NCBI RefSeq assembly: GCF_000019785.1
Contig: NC_010524.1
Span: 682,001-746,000, forward strand
Source: Leptothrix cholodnii SP-6
GTDB taxonomy: Bacteria; Pseudomonadota; Gammaproteobacteria; Burkholderiales; Burkholderiaceae_C
Length of the DNA: 64,000 nucleotides
Direction of reading: 5' to 3'
Part shown: piece after piece, positions 16,132-27,751 of the stretch
Position numbering within the stretch: position 1 is the first letter of the stretch
How the letters are laid out: each line of letters starts with the position of its first letter
Notes under the pieces: model-generated
What the model was told of the DNA's origin: nothing
The model's database searches: none
What the model saw: the letters and a program-made list of their open reading frames with translations, nothing else
Translations under genes and position numbers: made by a program

Positions 16132-18471
16132 TTAATTCCGCAGCGTCTTGATCGCCGCCGCACTCAATCCGAACTGATAGAAGATCTGGCTCCAGTCCTT
16201 CAGCCCGCGCGTGAACGAGGCCCAGAAGGTTTCGCGGTTGGTCTTGCCAGGCACCACCAGGGTGTCGCCGGGCATCATTTCCACCTTCTCGATGTTGCTG
16301 AACCAGCCGCGGCGGCTGCTGTGGATCACGGTGCCGTCGGCGCGCACGACGAACAGGTTGTCGAAATCGGCATCGGCGTCCACGCCGGCGACGTCCAGGT
16401 AATCGCTGACCCTGCGGCCGGACCTCCACAGCAACGCGTTGTTGTTGGCCACGGCACCCACCGCGAACACGAAGGCGGGTTTGGCGGGGATGGTGACGCG
16501 GTCGCCGTCTTCGAGCTGCAGGCCGGGCAGGTCGGCGGTGCCGAACGCGGTGGTCGGCAACTCCAGCGAGATGCGGCCGCTGGCCTTCATGGTCTTGAGT
16601 TTCCTGAGCTGGGCCTTGGCGGCCTCGCCCTGGGCAATGCGCAGGGCCGCCGCACTTTGCGAGTCGGTGGCCGACAGGCTGGCGGCGGTGCTCGCCGCTT
16701 CGCTGGCCAGCTGCGCCTCGAGCCGGGTCACGGCTTCGTCGAGTGCCAGTTGCTGCTGGCGGCGGGTTTCTTCACGCGCGAATTCGGTGCCGAAGACATA
16801 CGCCTCGGTCGTGACGCCACCGACACGTTCGAGCAGCTGCGGCAGGGTTTCGCCGGCGCGGATCTGATAGATGCCGGGCGCGCGTACCTCGCCCTGCACG
16901 CGCACCAGGCGGGTCTGCGAGCTGACGGGGTTGCGGATGTCGGCGCGGCCGAAGATGGTGATCACGTCACCGGGCTGCAGCACCAGGTCGTGCGCCGGGT
17001 CCCGGTCGATCACGGCCTTGCCGAGGTTGAACGGGATCAGTTCCATCGCCACGCGGTCGGTGTTCAGGCGCTCGATGGCGGCGTATTCCCAGTTCGGCTC
17101 GTCGAGCAGGTTGCGCACGTCGCGTTCGAGCTTGGCGGCGCTGACGTCCCGGCTTTCGGTGAACTGCACCAGCTTGTTCTTGCGGACGTAGTAATCAGGC
17201 GTGATCAGCGCTTCGCGGTCGGGGATCAACTGGCTGATGCGCATGCCCGGCGTGAAGGGGTAGCGCAGCGGTGCGGCGACGTTGCCGCGCAGGGTCACGG
17301 CGTTGGCAAAACGCGGCGCCACGCCGAACAGGGTGAGGATGTCGCCATCGCGCAGGCGGGCTTGGCCGACGGCGCTGGCCAGTTCCACGGTCGACACCAC
17401 CCGCGGCGCGCCGGGGTTGCTGCTGTCGATGCGTTCGAGCTGGGCGCTGGCGAGGTTGGTGGACGCGGTGGTGCCGCCGCCGTAGGCCAGCACGTCGGCG
17501 ATGGTCTCGCCACCGGCTTTGAGTTCGTAGATGGCGGGGATGTCGAGCGAGCCGGTCACGGCCACGCGCGGGCCGGCGGGGTTGAACACGATCACGTCGC
17601 CGGGCAGCAGGCGGGCGTCGCTGGTCTTGCTGCCGCGCACCAGGAAGTCGTAGAGGTCGAGCTCGCTCACCACCTTGCCGTCGCGCTTGAGCTGCACGCG
17701 GCGCATGCTGCCGTTCGGGCCGGGGCCGCCGCTGGCAAACACCACGTTGACGAGGGTCGACAGGCTGCTGACGGTGTAGCTGCCGGGCTTGCGCGCCTGG
17801 CCGACCACGAACACCTGCACGCTGCGCAGCTGTCCCAGCGTGACGTTGAGGCTGAAGTTCTTGAACACGCGGCCGACCTGGCTGCGCAGATGGCCTTCGA
17901 CTTCGCCGGCCTTCAGGCCCGCCACGCCGATCGAACCCACGCGCGGGATGTTGATCTGGCCGTTGCGGTCCAGGGTGGCGCGGTAGTCGACGTCGATGCT
18001 GCCCCAGGCGCGGATGTAGAGCTCGTCGCCGGGGCCGAGCACGTAGTCGACCGGCACCGGCACGCGGTCGACCGGTGCGAAGGTGCGCTCGGCTTCGTCG
18101 AAGTAGCGCTGGCCGAACACCGGCAGCTGCTGGCCGGTGGCGCTGTAGACGAAGCGCTGGAACTCGTTGGTGGCCAGCGGCACGCGCACGATGCCGGTGC
18201 CGGGGTCGGCGCGCACCTCCAGTTCGGCCGGGCGCGGTGCGTCGGGGCTGAGTTGGCCGCTGTTGTCGATGGTGGGCACGCTGGTCGCGCCGGGGGTGGC
18301 GCCGCTGCCCGCCGCACCCGCAGACCCGGCACCGACACCACCGCCGATGGCCGTGCCGCCGACGGCCGCCGGAGCCCCGCCGCTGATGCCTTGTGACCAG
18401 GCGGGCGGGCTTGTCGTGCACATCAAGGCGGAGACCAGTGCCAGCGACAGGTGGGAGCGAAACATGGGCAT
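16132..18471 (-). CDS. Wza-type outer-membrane polysaccharide export protein with SLBB domains
   Basis: 779 residues from the ATG at 18471; the open frame extends to 18963 but only this start gives a signal peptide (MPMFRSHLSLALVSALMCTTSPPAWSQG). A Gly/Ala-rich stretch follows. Next comes the polysaccharide export domain (VPVDYVLGPGDELYIRAWGSIDVDYRATLDRNGQINIPRVGSIGVAGLKAGEVEGHL) and then several SLBB domains (VQVFVVGQARKPGSYTVSSLST; VRVQGEVRAPGIYQIRAGETL). The C-terminus has QLEDGDRVTIPAKPAFVFAVGAV. Such proteins form the periplasm-spanning outer-membrane channel for Wzx/Wzy-made polysaccharides. There is no lipobox cysteine at the cleavage site. It is the promoter-proximal gene of the locus, now separated from wzz by an inserted block. 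Confidence 0.85.
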   Translation of the reverse strand: MPMFRSHLSLALVSALMCTTSPPAWSQGISGGAPAAVGGTAIGGGVGAGSAGAAGSGATPGATSVPTIDNSGQLSPDAPRPAELEVRADPGTGIVRVPLATNEFQRFVYSATGQQLPVFGQRYFDEAERTFAPVDRVPVPVDYVLGPGDELYIRAWGSIDVDYRATLDRNGQINIPRVGSIGVAGLKAGEVEGHLRSQVGRVFKNFSLNVTLGQLRSVQVFVVGQARKPGSYTVSSLSTLVNVVFASGGPGPNGSMRRVQLKRDGKVVSELDLYDFLVRGSKTSDARLLPGDVIVFNPAGPRVAVTGSLDIPAIYELKAGGETIADVLAYGGGTTASTNLASAQLERIDSSNPGAPRVVSTVELASAVGQARLRDGDILTLFGVAPRFANAVTLRGNVAAPLRYPFTPGMRISQLIPDREALITPDYYVRKNKLVQFTESRDVSAAKLERDVRNLLDEPNWEYAAIERLNTDRVAMELIPFNLGKAVIDRDPAHDLVLQPGDVITIFGRADIRNPVSSQTRLVRVQGEVRAPGIYQIRAGETLPQLLERVGGVTTEAYVFGTEFAREETRRQQQLALDEAVTRLEAQLASEAASTAASLSATDSQSAAALRIAQGEAAKAQLRKLKTMKASGRISLELPTTAFGTADLPGLQLEDGDRVTIPAKPAFVFAVGAVANNNALLWRSGRRVSDYLDVAGVDADADFDNLFVVRADGTVIHSSRRGWFSNIEKVEMMPGDTLVVPGKTNRETFWASFTRGLKDWSQIFYQFGLSAAAIKTLRN

Positions 18472-19405
18472 CGAGGGGGCTCGTGGAGAGTCGTGGAGAG
18501 GGTGTGACAGTCGAACCGGCGGGGTTCGGATGCGGCCGATTCGAGAGGTGCGCAGTGTAAGACCCGTGTTCTGCCGATCCGCATTTCCGGGGCTGTGGCA
18601 GGGGTGCGAGCCCGGATCGGCGTGCCGATGTGGTGAATTTTCGCGGTTCGGCGTGGCGGCCCTGTCAAGTCCCCCCGGGCACGAGGGGTGCAAAACCTGG
18701 ATGGTGGCTGAACCTGCCGATTCCGGCGTCGCCGGGTGGCGATTCAGGCCACGGATCGGGTCGAGAGGCCCGGTGAATCGCTTTTGAAGACGGATCCGGC
18801 CGGCTGGGCGGGGCTGTCGGAGCCTGTTTGGGGCCGATTTCAGGCTGCAACGCAACCGACACCGTGGATCGGGCAAGCCCAAATCTGCAATCGCAGATCG
18901 AAACCTGAACGGTTGCTGAAGCGTCGTCGCCCTTCGACAACGTGGCTTTACGGCCTTAAGCAATGAACTGTGATGTTTTCACGGGCGTTAAGCAGCTTTT
19001 CCGGATCGGGCCCCATGTGGGTCGATTTGTTAATGGGATCTCATCCCATGACTTTTGCCCGATATGCGATTTTTTCATCTGTGGTTTTGTCGGGTAATGA
19101 CAGAAATCAACTTGCAAAGCGCCTCTGTGGGTCTTCCGCCCAGGTGAATGTGGGTGATTGCCCCCAATCGAAAGCTGAACGGTAGAAAAGAGGGGGTGTT
19201 GATACCCATCAAGCACACTTGTATCGTTCAGTCAGAGCTCCTTAAGAACGCTTACGGGCTCCCCCGGTTTTGTTACAGACGGCGTGCGCGCTGGCTGCGG
19301 GTGAAGCTGCGCTTTCTTTCGGCGAGTCGATTTGGCGGGCTGTTGATCGGCCCGATTTTCCAGATGGCTTGATTGACCTTCGAGATACTAATAAAGGGGT
19401 TAACT
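18472..19405. other. 0.93-kb intergenic region between divergent wza-like and multicopper oxidase genes
   Basis: No convincing gene is visible; the short frames here lack family resemblance and ribosome-binding sites. The right half is less GC-rich than the flanking genes and should hold the promoters of both divergent transcription units. A perfect inverted repeat is described separately. No clear -35/-10 pair could be assigned with confidence. Confidence 0.6.
19033..19049. promoter_or_regulatory. Perfect inverted repeat, possible operator upstream of the multicopper oxidase
   Basis: The sequence ATGGGAT-CTC-ATCCCAT has two perfect 7-bp arms around a 3-bp centre. It lies about 360 bp upstream of the oxidase GTG in a low-constraint region. 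The symmetry suggests a binding site for a dimeric regulator, but no family can be named. Confidence 0.35.
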
Positions 19406-22297
<2,892 letters not shown>

Positions 22298-22382
22298 TCA
22301 CGGTACCCTGATGCCCTGACCCTCGAGGCGGCGCGCAAGCGGCCGCCTCGTTTCCGTTTCTGCATCCTCACCGGAGTCGTCC

Positions 22383-23405
22383 ATGCGCTCTTTCAGCCTC
22401 AGGCACTGGCCCTTGCTCGGTGGCATCGCGGTGGCTGCCGGGGTGGCGCTGGCCGCCTCGTTCTGGCTCCAGCCCCATGAAGCCGTTGCCGCCGCTTCCA
22501 ACCAGACCGGCGGTGAAGTCTGGGGCGCCAACTACTTTCCGAACGTCGTCCTGACCGACCAGGACGGCAACAAGGTGCGGTTCTTCGACGACCTGGTCAA
22601 GGGCAGGATCGTCGCGATCAACACCTTCTTCACCAGCTGCTCGGCCAGCTGCGGGCTGGAGACCGCGCGCATGCGCGAGGTCCAGCAGCTGCTCGGCGAC
22701 CGGGTCGGCAAGGATGTGTTCTTCTACTCGATCACGATCGACCCGCTGACCGACGGGCCGGCCGAGATGAAGGCCTATGCCAAGCGCTTCAACGTCGGTC
22801 CGGGCTGGCGTTTCCTGACCGGCAGCGTCAAGGACACCGAGCTGCTGCGCCGCAAGCTCGGTCTCTACGACGACAAGGACGCCGCCAATCCGAACAAGAA
22901 CGATCACATGCTGCATTCGGTGATCGGCAACCAGGCCACCGGCCGCTGGATGCGGGCCTCGCCGTTCGAGAACCCGGTCGTCACCGCCACCCAGATCGGC
23001 ACCTGGCTCAACAACTACAAGCTGCCGCCCTCGAAGGACACCGCCTACGCGCTGGCGCCGCAGCTGCTGCGCAACATCTCCGACGGCGAGAAGCTGTTCC
23101 GTACCCGCTGCGCCTCGTGCCACAGCGTGAACGCGGGCGACAAGTCGATGGCGGCGATGCAGAAGGTCGGGCCCGACCTGCAGGGCGTCGGCCAGCGCCG
23201 CCCGCGCGCCTGGCTGGAGCGCTGGCTCAAGGAGCCCGACGTGATGCTGGCCCAGAAGGATCCGATCGCCGTCGCGATCTACAACCAGTACAACAAGGTG
23301 GCCATGCCCAACCTGCGGCTCGACTCGAAGCAGATCGCGCAGCTGCTGGAATTCATCGACGAAGAAAGCGCCTTGCCGGCCGGCGAAAAGCGCATCAAGC
23401 AGTGA
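22383..23405 (+). CDS. SCO1/SenC domain fused to a c-type cytochrome
   Basis: 340 residues. An N-terminal hydrophobic helix (residues ~10-30) anchors or exports the protein. The SCO thioredoxin-like domain has the copper-binding CxxxC pair in FFTSCSASCG (Cys86, Cys90) and the conserved histidine in DHMLHSV (probably His178). A C-terminal cytochrome c domain has the haem motif CASCH (243-247) and a likely Met ligand in KVAMPNLRL. SCO proteins deliver copper to cupredoxin/CuA centres; here the probable client is the multicopper oxidase encoded 85 bp upstream, with the haem domain able to pass electrons. The gene overlaps the convergent pabB-pabC gene by 11 bp. Confidence 0.88.
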   Translation: MRSFSLRHWPLLGGIAVAAGVALAASFWLQPHEAVAAASNQTGGEVWGANYFPNVVLTDQDGNKVRFFDDLVKGRIVAINTFFTSCSASCGLETARMREVQQLLGDRVGKDVFFYSITIDPLTDGPAEMKAYAKRFNVGPGWRFLTGSVKDTELLRRKLGLYDDKDAANPNKNDHMLHSVIGNQATGRWMRASPFENPVVTATQIGTWLNNYKLPPSKDTAYALAPQLLRNISDGEKLFRTRCASCHSVNAGDKSMAAMQKVGPDLQGVGQRRPRAWLERWLKEPDVMLAQKDPIAVAIYNQYNKVAMPNLRLDSKQIAQLLEFIDEESALPAGEKRIKQ

Positions 23406-25284
23406 GCTCGGCCGGCAGCAGGCCGCGCAGGCTGTTGCACAGCACGATCCGTTCGGCCGACAGCAGCTCGGCGCGGCTGATCGGGCGCTCGGTGGCCCGG
23501 TCGATCGGCCCGGCTGCCTGGCCGTCCAGCACCGCGCCACGCAGCACGCCGGGCAGCAGCTGGCCGCGTGCCGGCGGCGTGAACCAGCGGCCCTGCAGGC
23601 GCACGAAGACGTTGCTGCGGGCGCCTTCGGTGAGCCGGTCGTCGGCATCGAAGAACAGCATGTCGAAGGCGCCGGCGGCTTCGGCCTGGCCGATCGCGGC
23701 GTCGTAATGGCTGCGCCGCGAGGTCTTGTGGCCGAGCAGCACGGCCTCGTCGGGTGGCACCGGTCGATCGGCGACGAGCACGCGCACCGACGGCCCGGTG
23801 GCGTCTGGCGATGACGCCAGCGGTGCCAGCGGCGCGGTGCGTACGCTGAGGCGGCCGTCGGCGGCGAGGTCGAGCCGCACCCGCTGCAGCGTCGCCGGCC
23901 CGCCAGTTGCGCCCAGGGCCTGCGCCAGCGTCGCCCGCGCCGCGGCTTCGTCCCACACGAACCCGAGTGCGCGCGCGCTGCGTGCCAGCCGCGCCAGGTG
24001 GGCTTCGAGCCGCAGCAGCCGCGGGCCTTCGGCGCGCAAGGTCTCGAACAGCGTGAAGCCGGGCTCGAGCGCGGTGGCGTAGCGGGCCTTGAGACGGCAT
24101 TCCTCGGCTTCGTCGGCGGCCACCGAGTCGAGCACGATGCCGGCGCCCACCGCCAGCGTGGCCGCGCGCCGGCCGCCATCCTGCGCCGACAGCCGCGGGC
24201 CGAGCGTGACGGTGCGGATGGCGACGCTCAAGCAGAAATCGCCCACCGCGCGGCCCGGCTCGGCCCCATCGAGCCAGCCGATCGCGCCGGTGTAGAGGCC
24301 GCGCGGGCTGGCTTCGAGCCGCGCGATCAGTTCCATCGTGTGGTGCTTGGGCGCGCCGGTGATCGAGCCGCACGGGAACAGCGCGCGCAGCAGCGCGGGC
24401 AGGCCGGTGGCGGGTGGCAGCTCGGCGGTGACGGTGGACGTCATCTGCCAGACCGTCGGGTAGGCCTCGGTCTCGAACAGCCGCGGCACCCGGACCGAGC
24501 CGGTGCGGGCGACGCGGCCGAGGTCGTTGCGCAGCAGGTCGACGATCATGAGGTTCTCGGCGCGGTTCTTGACGTCGGCCTGCAGCCAGCGCGCGGCGGC
24601 CTGGTCGGCCGCGGGCTCGGCGGCGCGTGCGGCCGTGCCTTTCATCGGCCGGGCGGTCAGCCGGCCGCGCTGGTGCTGCAGGAACAGCTCCGGTGAACAC
24701 GACAGCACCCAGCCTTCATCGGGCAGGTGCAGCAGCGCGCCGAACGGCACCGGCTGGCGTGCCCGCAGGCGCCGGTAGAGCGCCAGCGGGTCGCCCCAGG
24801 CCTGGCCGCGCATGCGGTAGGTGTGGTTGATCTGGTAGGTCTCGCCGGCGCGGATCCAGGCGTGGATCTGCTCGATGGCGGCGGCAAATGCGGGTTCGTC
24901 GACCTCGGCCTGCAGGGCGCTGAAACCGGCCGGACCGGGCCCGTCGCCGGCCGCGTCGTGATCGGCCAGCCAGCGGTCGACCGCCGCGCCGGCGAGCCGC
25001 TCGCAATTGCGAAAGATCAGCAGCCGCAAGGCGCTGGCATCGTGTGCTTCGAGGTGCTGGTGACCGGCACGCAGCAGCTTGGCGCCCCATTCGTAATCGG
25101 CCAGCAGCACCGCGTGATGGCCGGCGGCGAGGTCGGCCGAAGCGGCGGCGCAGACGGCGTCGAGCGTGGCCGGGTCGGTGCAGCGGTGTTCGTGCAGGTA
25201 GCCGCTGTAGAGCCGGCTGCAGGCTGCGGACGGGTTGGAGGGGCTCGACGTCGAGTCGTCGAGCAGCGCAAAAACGGCGTCCAT
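23395..25284 (-). CDS. pabBC: Fused aminodeoxychorismate synthase component I / aminodeoxychorismate lyase
   Basis: 629 residues. The first ~385 form a chorismate-binding (PabB) domain with RPMKGTAAR, VKNRAENLMIVDLLRNDLGRV, FPCGSITGAPK and the end motif AVGAGIVLDSVAADEAEEC. The rest is a class IV aminotransferase-like PabC domain with the lysine-bearing LLGHKTSRRSHYD and the substrate-side TEGARSNVFV. Together they convert chorismate plus ammonia or glutamine to p-aminobenzoate and pyruvate, the folate precursor. The glutaminase subunit PabA is not here. PabBC fusions are common in proteobacteria. The gene runs in the same direction as the CitG-family gene upstream. Confidence 0.92.
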   Translation of the reverse strand: MDAVFALLDDSTSSPSNPSAACSRLYSGYLHEHRCTDPATLDAVCAAASADLAAGHHAVLLADYEWGAKLLRAGHQHLEAHDASALRLLIFRNCERLAGAAVDRWLADHDAAGDGPGPAGFSALQAEVDEPAFAAAIEQIHAWIRAGETYQINHTYRMRGQAWGDPLALYRRLRARQPVPFGALLHLPDEGWVLSCSPELFLQHQRGRLTARPMKGTAARAAEPAADQAAARWLQADVKNRAENLMIVDLLRNDLGRVARTGSVRVPRLFETEAYPTVWQMTSTVTAELPPATGLPALLRALFPCGSITGAPKHHTMELIARLEASPRGLYTGAIGWLDGAEPGRAVGDFCLSVAIRTVTLGPRLSAQDGGRRAATLAVGAGIVLDSVAADEAEECRLKARYATALEPGFTLFETLRAEGPRLLRLEAHLARLARSARALGFVWDEAAARATLAQALGATGGPATLQRVRLDLAADGRLSVRTAPLAPLASSPDATGPSVRVLVADRPVPPDEAVLLGHKTSRRSHYDAAIGQAEAAGAFDMLFFDADDRLTEGARSNVFVRLQGRWFTPPARGQLLPGVLRGAVLDGQAAGPIDRATERPISRAELLSAERIVLCNSLRGLLPAELTA

Positions 25285-25308
25285 CAGCGGCGGGCCTTCA
25301 CGGGGGCG

Positions 25309-26229
25309 TCAGAGGTTCAGCAGCGCGGCCAGAAAGGCGGTGGCCACGCACAGGTGTGCGCTCGTCTGGGGGTTGAGGTCGCGGGTCTTGAGCATCTCGT
25401 CCCAGCGCGCCCATTCGGCCGGTTCGGGGGCGTGATGCGGGGCGGGCAGGCGCATGCGCCAGCCGCGCGCCTGCAGGTTGACGCTGAGGGCGCGCTCGGG
25501 GCCGTGCTGGCGCACCAGGTGCGAGTCGGGGCCGGTCGACAGCCAGCGCAGGAAGGTGCGCTGCATCGCGTGTTCGAGCGCGCTGTTGAGCGTGGGCAGG
25601 CCGCCGGCGCGGATCTGCGGCGACACCGGCACGGTGCCCATCGCGCTCAGGAACACCGGCAGGCCGAGCTCGAACATCTCGTGGTAGGCGTCGGTGTACT
25701 GCAGGGCGATGCGGTCGCGTGGCGCCGCCGATGCCATCGCGGCGCGCAGCGTCATGCCGGCCGGGCGGACCAGGCCGCGTTCGTCGGTGCGGCCCAGGCC
25801 GTCCGGATCGGCCTGCGCGATGGCACGAAAGGCGGCCACGGCGTCGTCGGCGTCGAGCCGGCCGAGCAGCATCTCGAGCCCGTGGCGCAGCCCGCTCGGG
25901 CCGTGTGTGTCGGCTCGCTGTTCGGCCGCGGCGGCCAGCGGCGCGCACAGCAGCACGATGCCCAGGTTGGGGCTGCAGCCGGTGGCCTCGCGGCCGGCCT
26001 GGATCGCGCCTTCGATGCGGGCGCCGATGCTGGCGCCGTGATTGGTGAGCGGGCCTGCCGCAGCGTTTGCGCTGTCGAGCAGCTGGCCCGGGCTGGGGCC
26101 GGTGCCGGGGGATGCGAGGCTGACGTTGCCGGGCTTGCGCACCGCGACGTCGAGTCCGCAAGCCCAGCGGAACGCCGACTGGATGCGCGCGCGGCGTCCG
26201 GTCGAAGGGTCGAGGGTCGAGGAGCTCAT
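25309..26229 (-). CDS. CitG/MdcB family protein (triphosphoribosyl-dephospho-CoA synthase-like)
   Basis: 306 residues from the ATG at 26229; an upstream extension of the frame looks non-coding. The family hallmark KPGNVSLASPG occurs near residue 33. It is followed by TNHGASIGARIEGAIQAG and by NLGIVLLCAPLAAA, matching COG1767. Characterised members make the prosthetic-group precursor of citrate lyase or malonate decarboxylase from ATP and dephospho-CoA. None of those enzymes is encoded nearby. Homologues also occur in tetrahydromethanopterin gene sets of methylotrophic proteobacteria, which would fit the adjacent p-aminobenzoate synthesis gene, but this is only a contextual inference. Confidence 0.75.
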   Translation of the reverse strand: MSSSTLDPSTGRRARIQSAFRWACGLDVAVRKPGNVSLASPGTGPSPGQLLDSANAAAGPLTNHGASIGARIEGAIQAGREATGCSPNLGIVLLCAPLAAAAEQRADTHGPSGLRHGLEMLLGRLDADDAVAAFRAIAQADPDGLGRTDERGLVRPAGMTLRAAMASAAPRDRIALQYTDAYHEMFELGLPVFLSAMGTVPVSPQIRAGGLPTLNSALEHAMQRTFLRWLSTGPDSHLVRQHGPERALSVNLQARGWRMRLPAPHHAPEPAEWARWDEMLKTRDLNPQTSAHLCVATAFLAALLNL

Positions 26230-26614
26230 GACCCGTAGTGTGTCAGGCCTCGCGTTACATGTGCTTAGCAAGGGGCAGGCCGACTTTGTGTGCAGGGCTG
26301 CACGGTCTGCCCGGCGGGTGCGTCCGGCAGGCTCATGGCCTGAGCCAGTTGGGGCCCAATGGATCACCGCGTGAGCCACCGCGACCTCGTGGTTCGTGGC
26401 TTTTTCCGAGGGGTGTGGCCGAGCTTGAACAACGGTGCGTGCATTCGGGATTTTTGCGTACCCCGCGCACCCTCGTTCGCGGGGGCAACAGCCCCAAACC
26501 GGCTTCGGCCTCCATGGTGCGTGGCTACCATGAAAAAACTCGAAAACAGGCCTGCAAGTCGTGGCCTCGGATCGATCGGATCGACAGCGTCAACAACCAC
26601 GGACGGACACCGGC
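26230..26614. other. 385-bp intergenic region between divergent citG-like and bactofilin genes
   Basis: No gene is supported here. The region should contain the promoter of the downstream nine-gene operon and that of the citG-like gene. I could not identify a convincing -35/-10 pair. A short GC hairpin-like stretch around 26457-26490 is visible but has no clear role. Confidence 0.5.
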
Positions 26615-27055
26615 ATGAACACCTCGCGCCAGACTCAAACCGCTACCTCTAACGGGATTGGCAGCATGCTGTTCGGACGCAGGAAAAAGCGCGGCGACCC
26701 GCTGCAGGAACGCATCGACTGCCTGATCGGGCCGGGCACCACGATTGCCGGCGACCTGATCTTCACCGGCGGCCTGCGCATCGACGGCATGATCCAGGGC
26801 GACGTCACGGTCTCCGACATCAAGGCCGGCACGCTGGTGATCGGCGACGGCGGCTGCATCGAAGGCGACGTGCGGGTCTCGCACGTGATCGTCTACGGCG
26901 AGATCCGCGGCACGGTCTACGCCACCGGCCTGGTCGAGCTGCATCCGAATGCGCGCATCACCGGCGATGTCCATTACGACGCGATCGAGATGCGCGCCGG
27001 TGCCGAGATCGAAGGCCACCTCGTCAAGCAGTCGGCGGCCGGGGAAACGCAGTGA
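26615..27055 (+). CDS. Bactofilin cytoskeletal protein
   Basis: 146 residues from the ATG at 26615. A basic, disordered N-terminus with GSMLFGRRKKRGD is followed by the bactofilin beta-helix core (CLIGPGTTIAGDLIFTGGLRIDGMIQGDV through IVYGEIRGTVYATGLVELHPNARITGDVHYDAIEMRAGAEIEGHL). Bactofilins self-assemble into nucleotide-free filaments at membranes and serve as scaffolds for polar proteins, cell-wall enzymes and ParAB-type or motility complexes. It is the first gene of a co-directional operon containing a GTPase, roadblock proteins and a FimV-like protein. Its stop overlaps the GTG start of the next gene by 4 bp. Confidence 0.92.
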   Translation: MNTSRQTQTATSNGIGSMLFGRRKKRGDPLQERIDCLIGPGTTIAGDLIFTGGLRIDGMIQGDVTVSDIKAGTLVIGDGGCIEGDVRVSHVIVYGEIRGTVYATGLVELHPNARITGDVHYDAIEMRAGAEIEGHLVKQSAAGETQ

Positions 27056-27705
27056 CCGTGCAGGCCTGGGAGACCCATCCGGTGTTCTCGCATGTGCGCA
27101 GCGGCAGCCTCGAGCCGCTCGAGCATGGTGATGCCCGCGAGCAGTGGCGTCACCTGAGCGCGCTGGTCGCACGCGATGGCCACGACCTCGAATCGCATGC
27201 GCGGCGCGTCCTGCTGGCGTTCCGTCCGCCGCTGACGGACCTGGCGTTCGGCGCGCTGGTCGACCTGTTCCTCGCGCTCGGCGAGCGTGGCCGCGGCCTG
27301 CGCCGGCGCCTGCTCGAGACGGGCGAGGGCTGGCTGGAGGCCGACGAGGCCCATTTCCTGCGCATGCACCTCGAGCCGGGCCTGACCCGGGCCACCGCGC
27401 TGCCCGCCGCGCCGGGTTCGGTGTTCCACAACGCCCTGGTCGGCGTGGCGCAGATGGTGGCGCACCAGCGTCACGCCGTCGCGCAGATGTCGCCGCATGC
27501 GCAGGCGGTGTCGCTGCTCGAGGACGGCGACCTGGCCGGCGCCTCGCAACTGCTCGAGGACGCCTTGCTGGCCGATCCGTCCGATGCCGAGGTCAGTCAT
27601 GAACTGCTGGGCATCTACCGCCACAGCCGCAACGACGCCGCGCGTGCCGCGATGGCCGAGCGCCTGCAGGCCAGCCACGGGCGTCTGCCCGACGGCTGGG
27701 CCTGA
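27052..27705 (+). CDS. Conserved helical protein of unknown function in polarity operon
   Basis: 217 residues starting at a GTG that overlaps the bactofilin stop. It has no signal peptide or membrane segment and appears mostly helical. The C-terminal ~55 residues (AVSLLEDGDLAGASQLLEDALLADPSDAEVSHELLGIYRHSRNDAARAAMAERLQ) look like a TPR-like pair of helices, resembling the C-terminal helical domain of FimV. The middle part (TDLAFGALVDLFLALGERGRGLRRRLLE) has no obvious relative. Tight coupling to the bactofilin suggests the two proteins work together. No specific function is claimed. Confidence 0.7.
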   Translation: MTVQAWETHPVFSHVRSGSLEPLEHGDAREQWRHLSALVARDGHDLESHARRVLLAFRPPLTDLAFGALVDLFLALGERGRGLRRRLLETGEGWLEADEAHFLRMHLEPGLTRATALPAAPGSVFHNALVGVAQMVAHQRHAVAQMSPHAQAVSLLEDGDLAGASQLLEDALLADPSDAEVSHELLGIYRHSRNDAARAAMAERLQASHGRLPDGWA

Positions 27706-27751
27706 GCGCAGACCCCCTCATCCCGCTTCACCCGAACCGAGCCCAGACCCC

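Noticed and set aside
16321..18396. Long plus-strand open frame (about 690 codons) opposite the wza-like gene
   Set aside because: Composition is His/Gly/Ala-rich frame-shadow sequence with no family resemblance; the minus-strand gene has a signal peptide and export/SLBB domains.
24727..26238. Plus-strand 503-codon open frame opposite pabBC and the citG-like gene
   Set aside because: Shadow of two recognised genes; no start context or domain.
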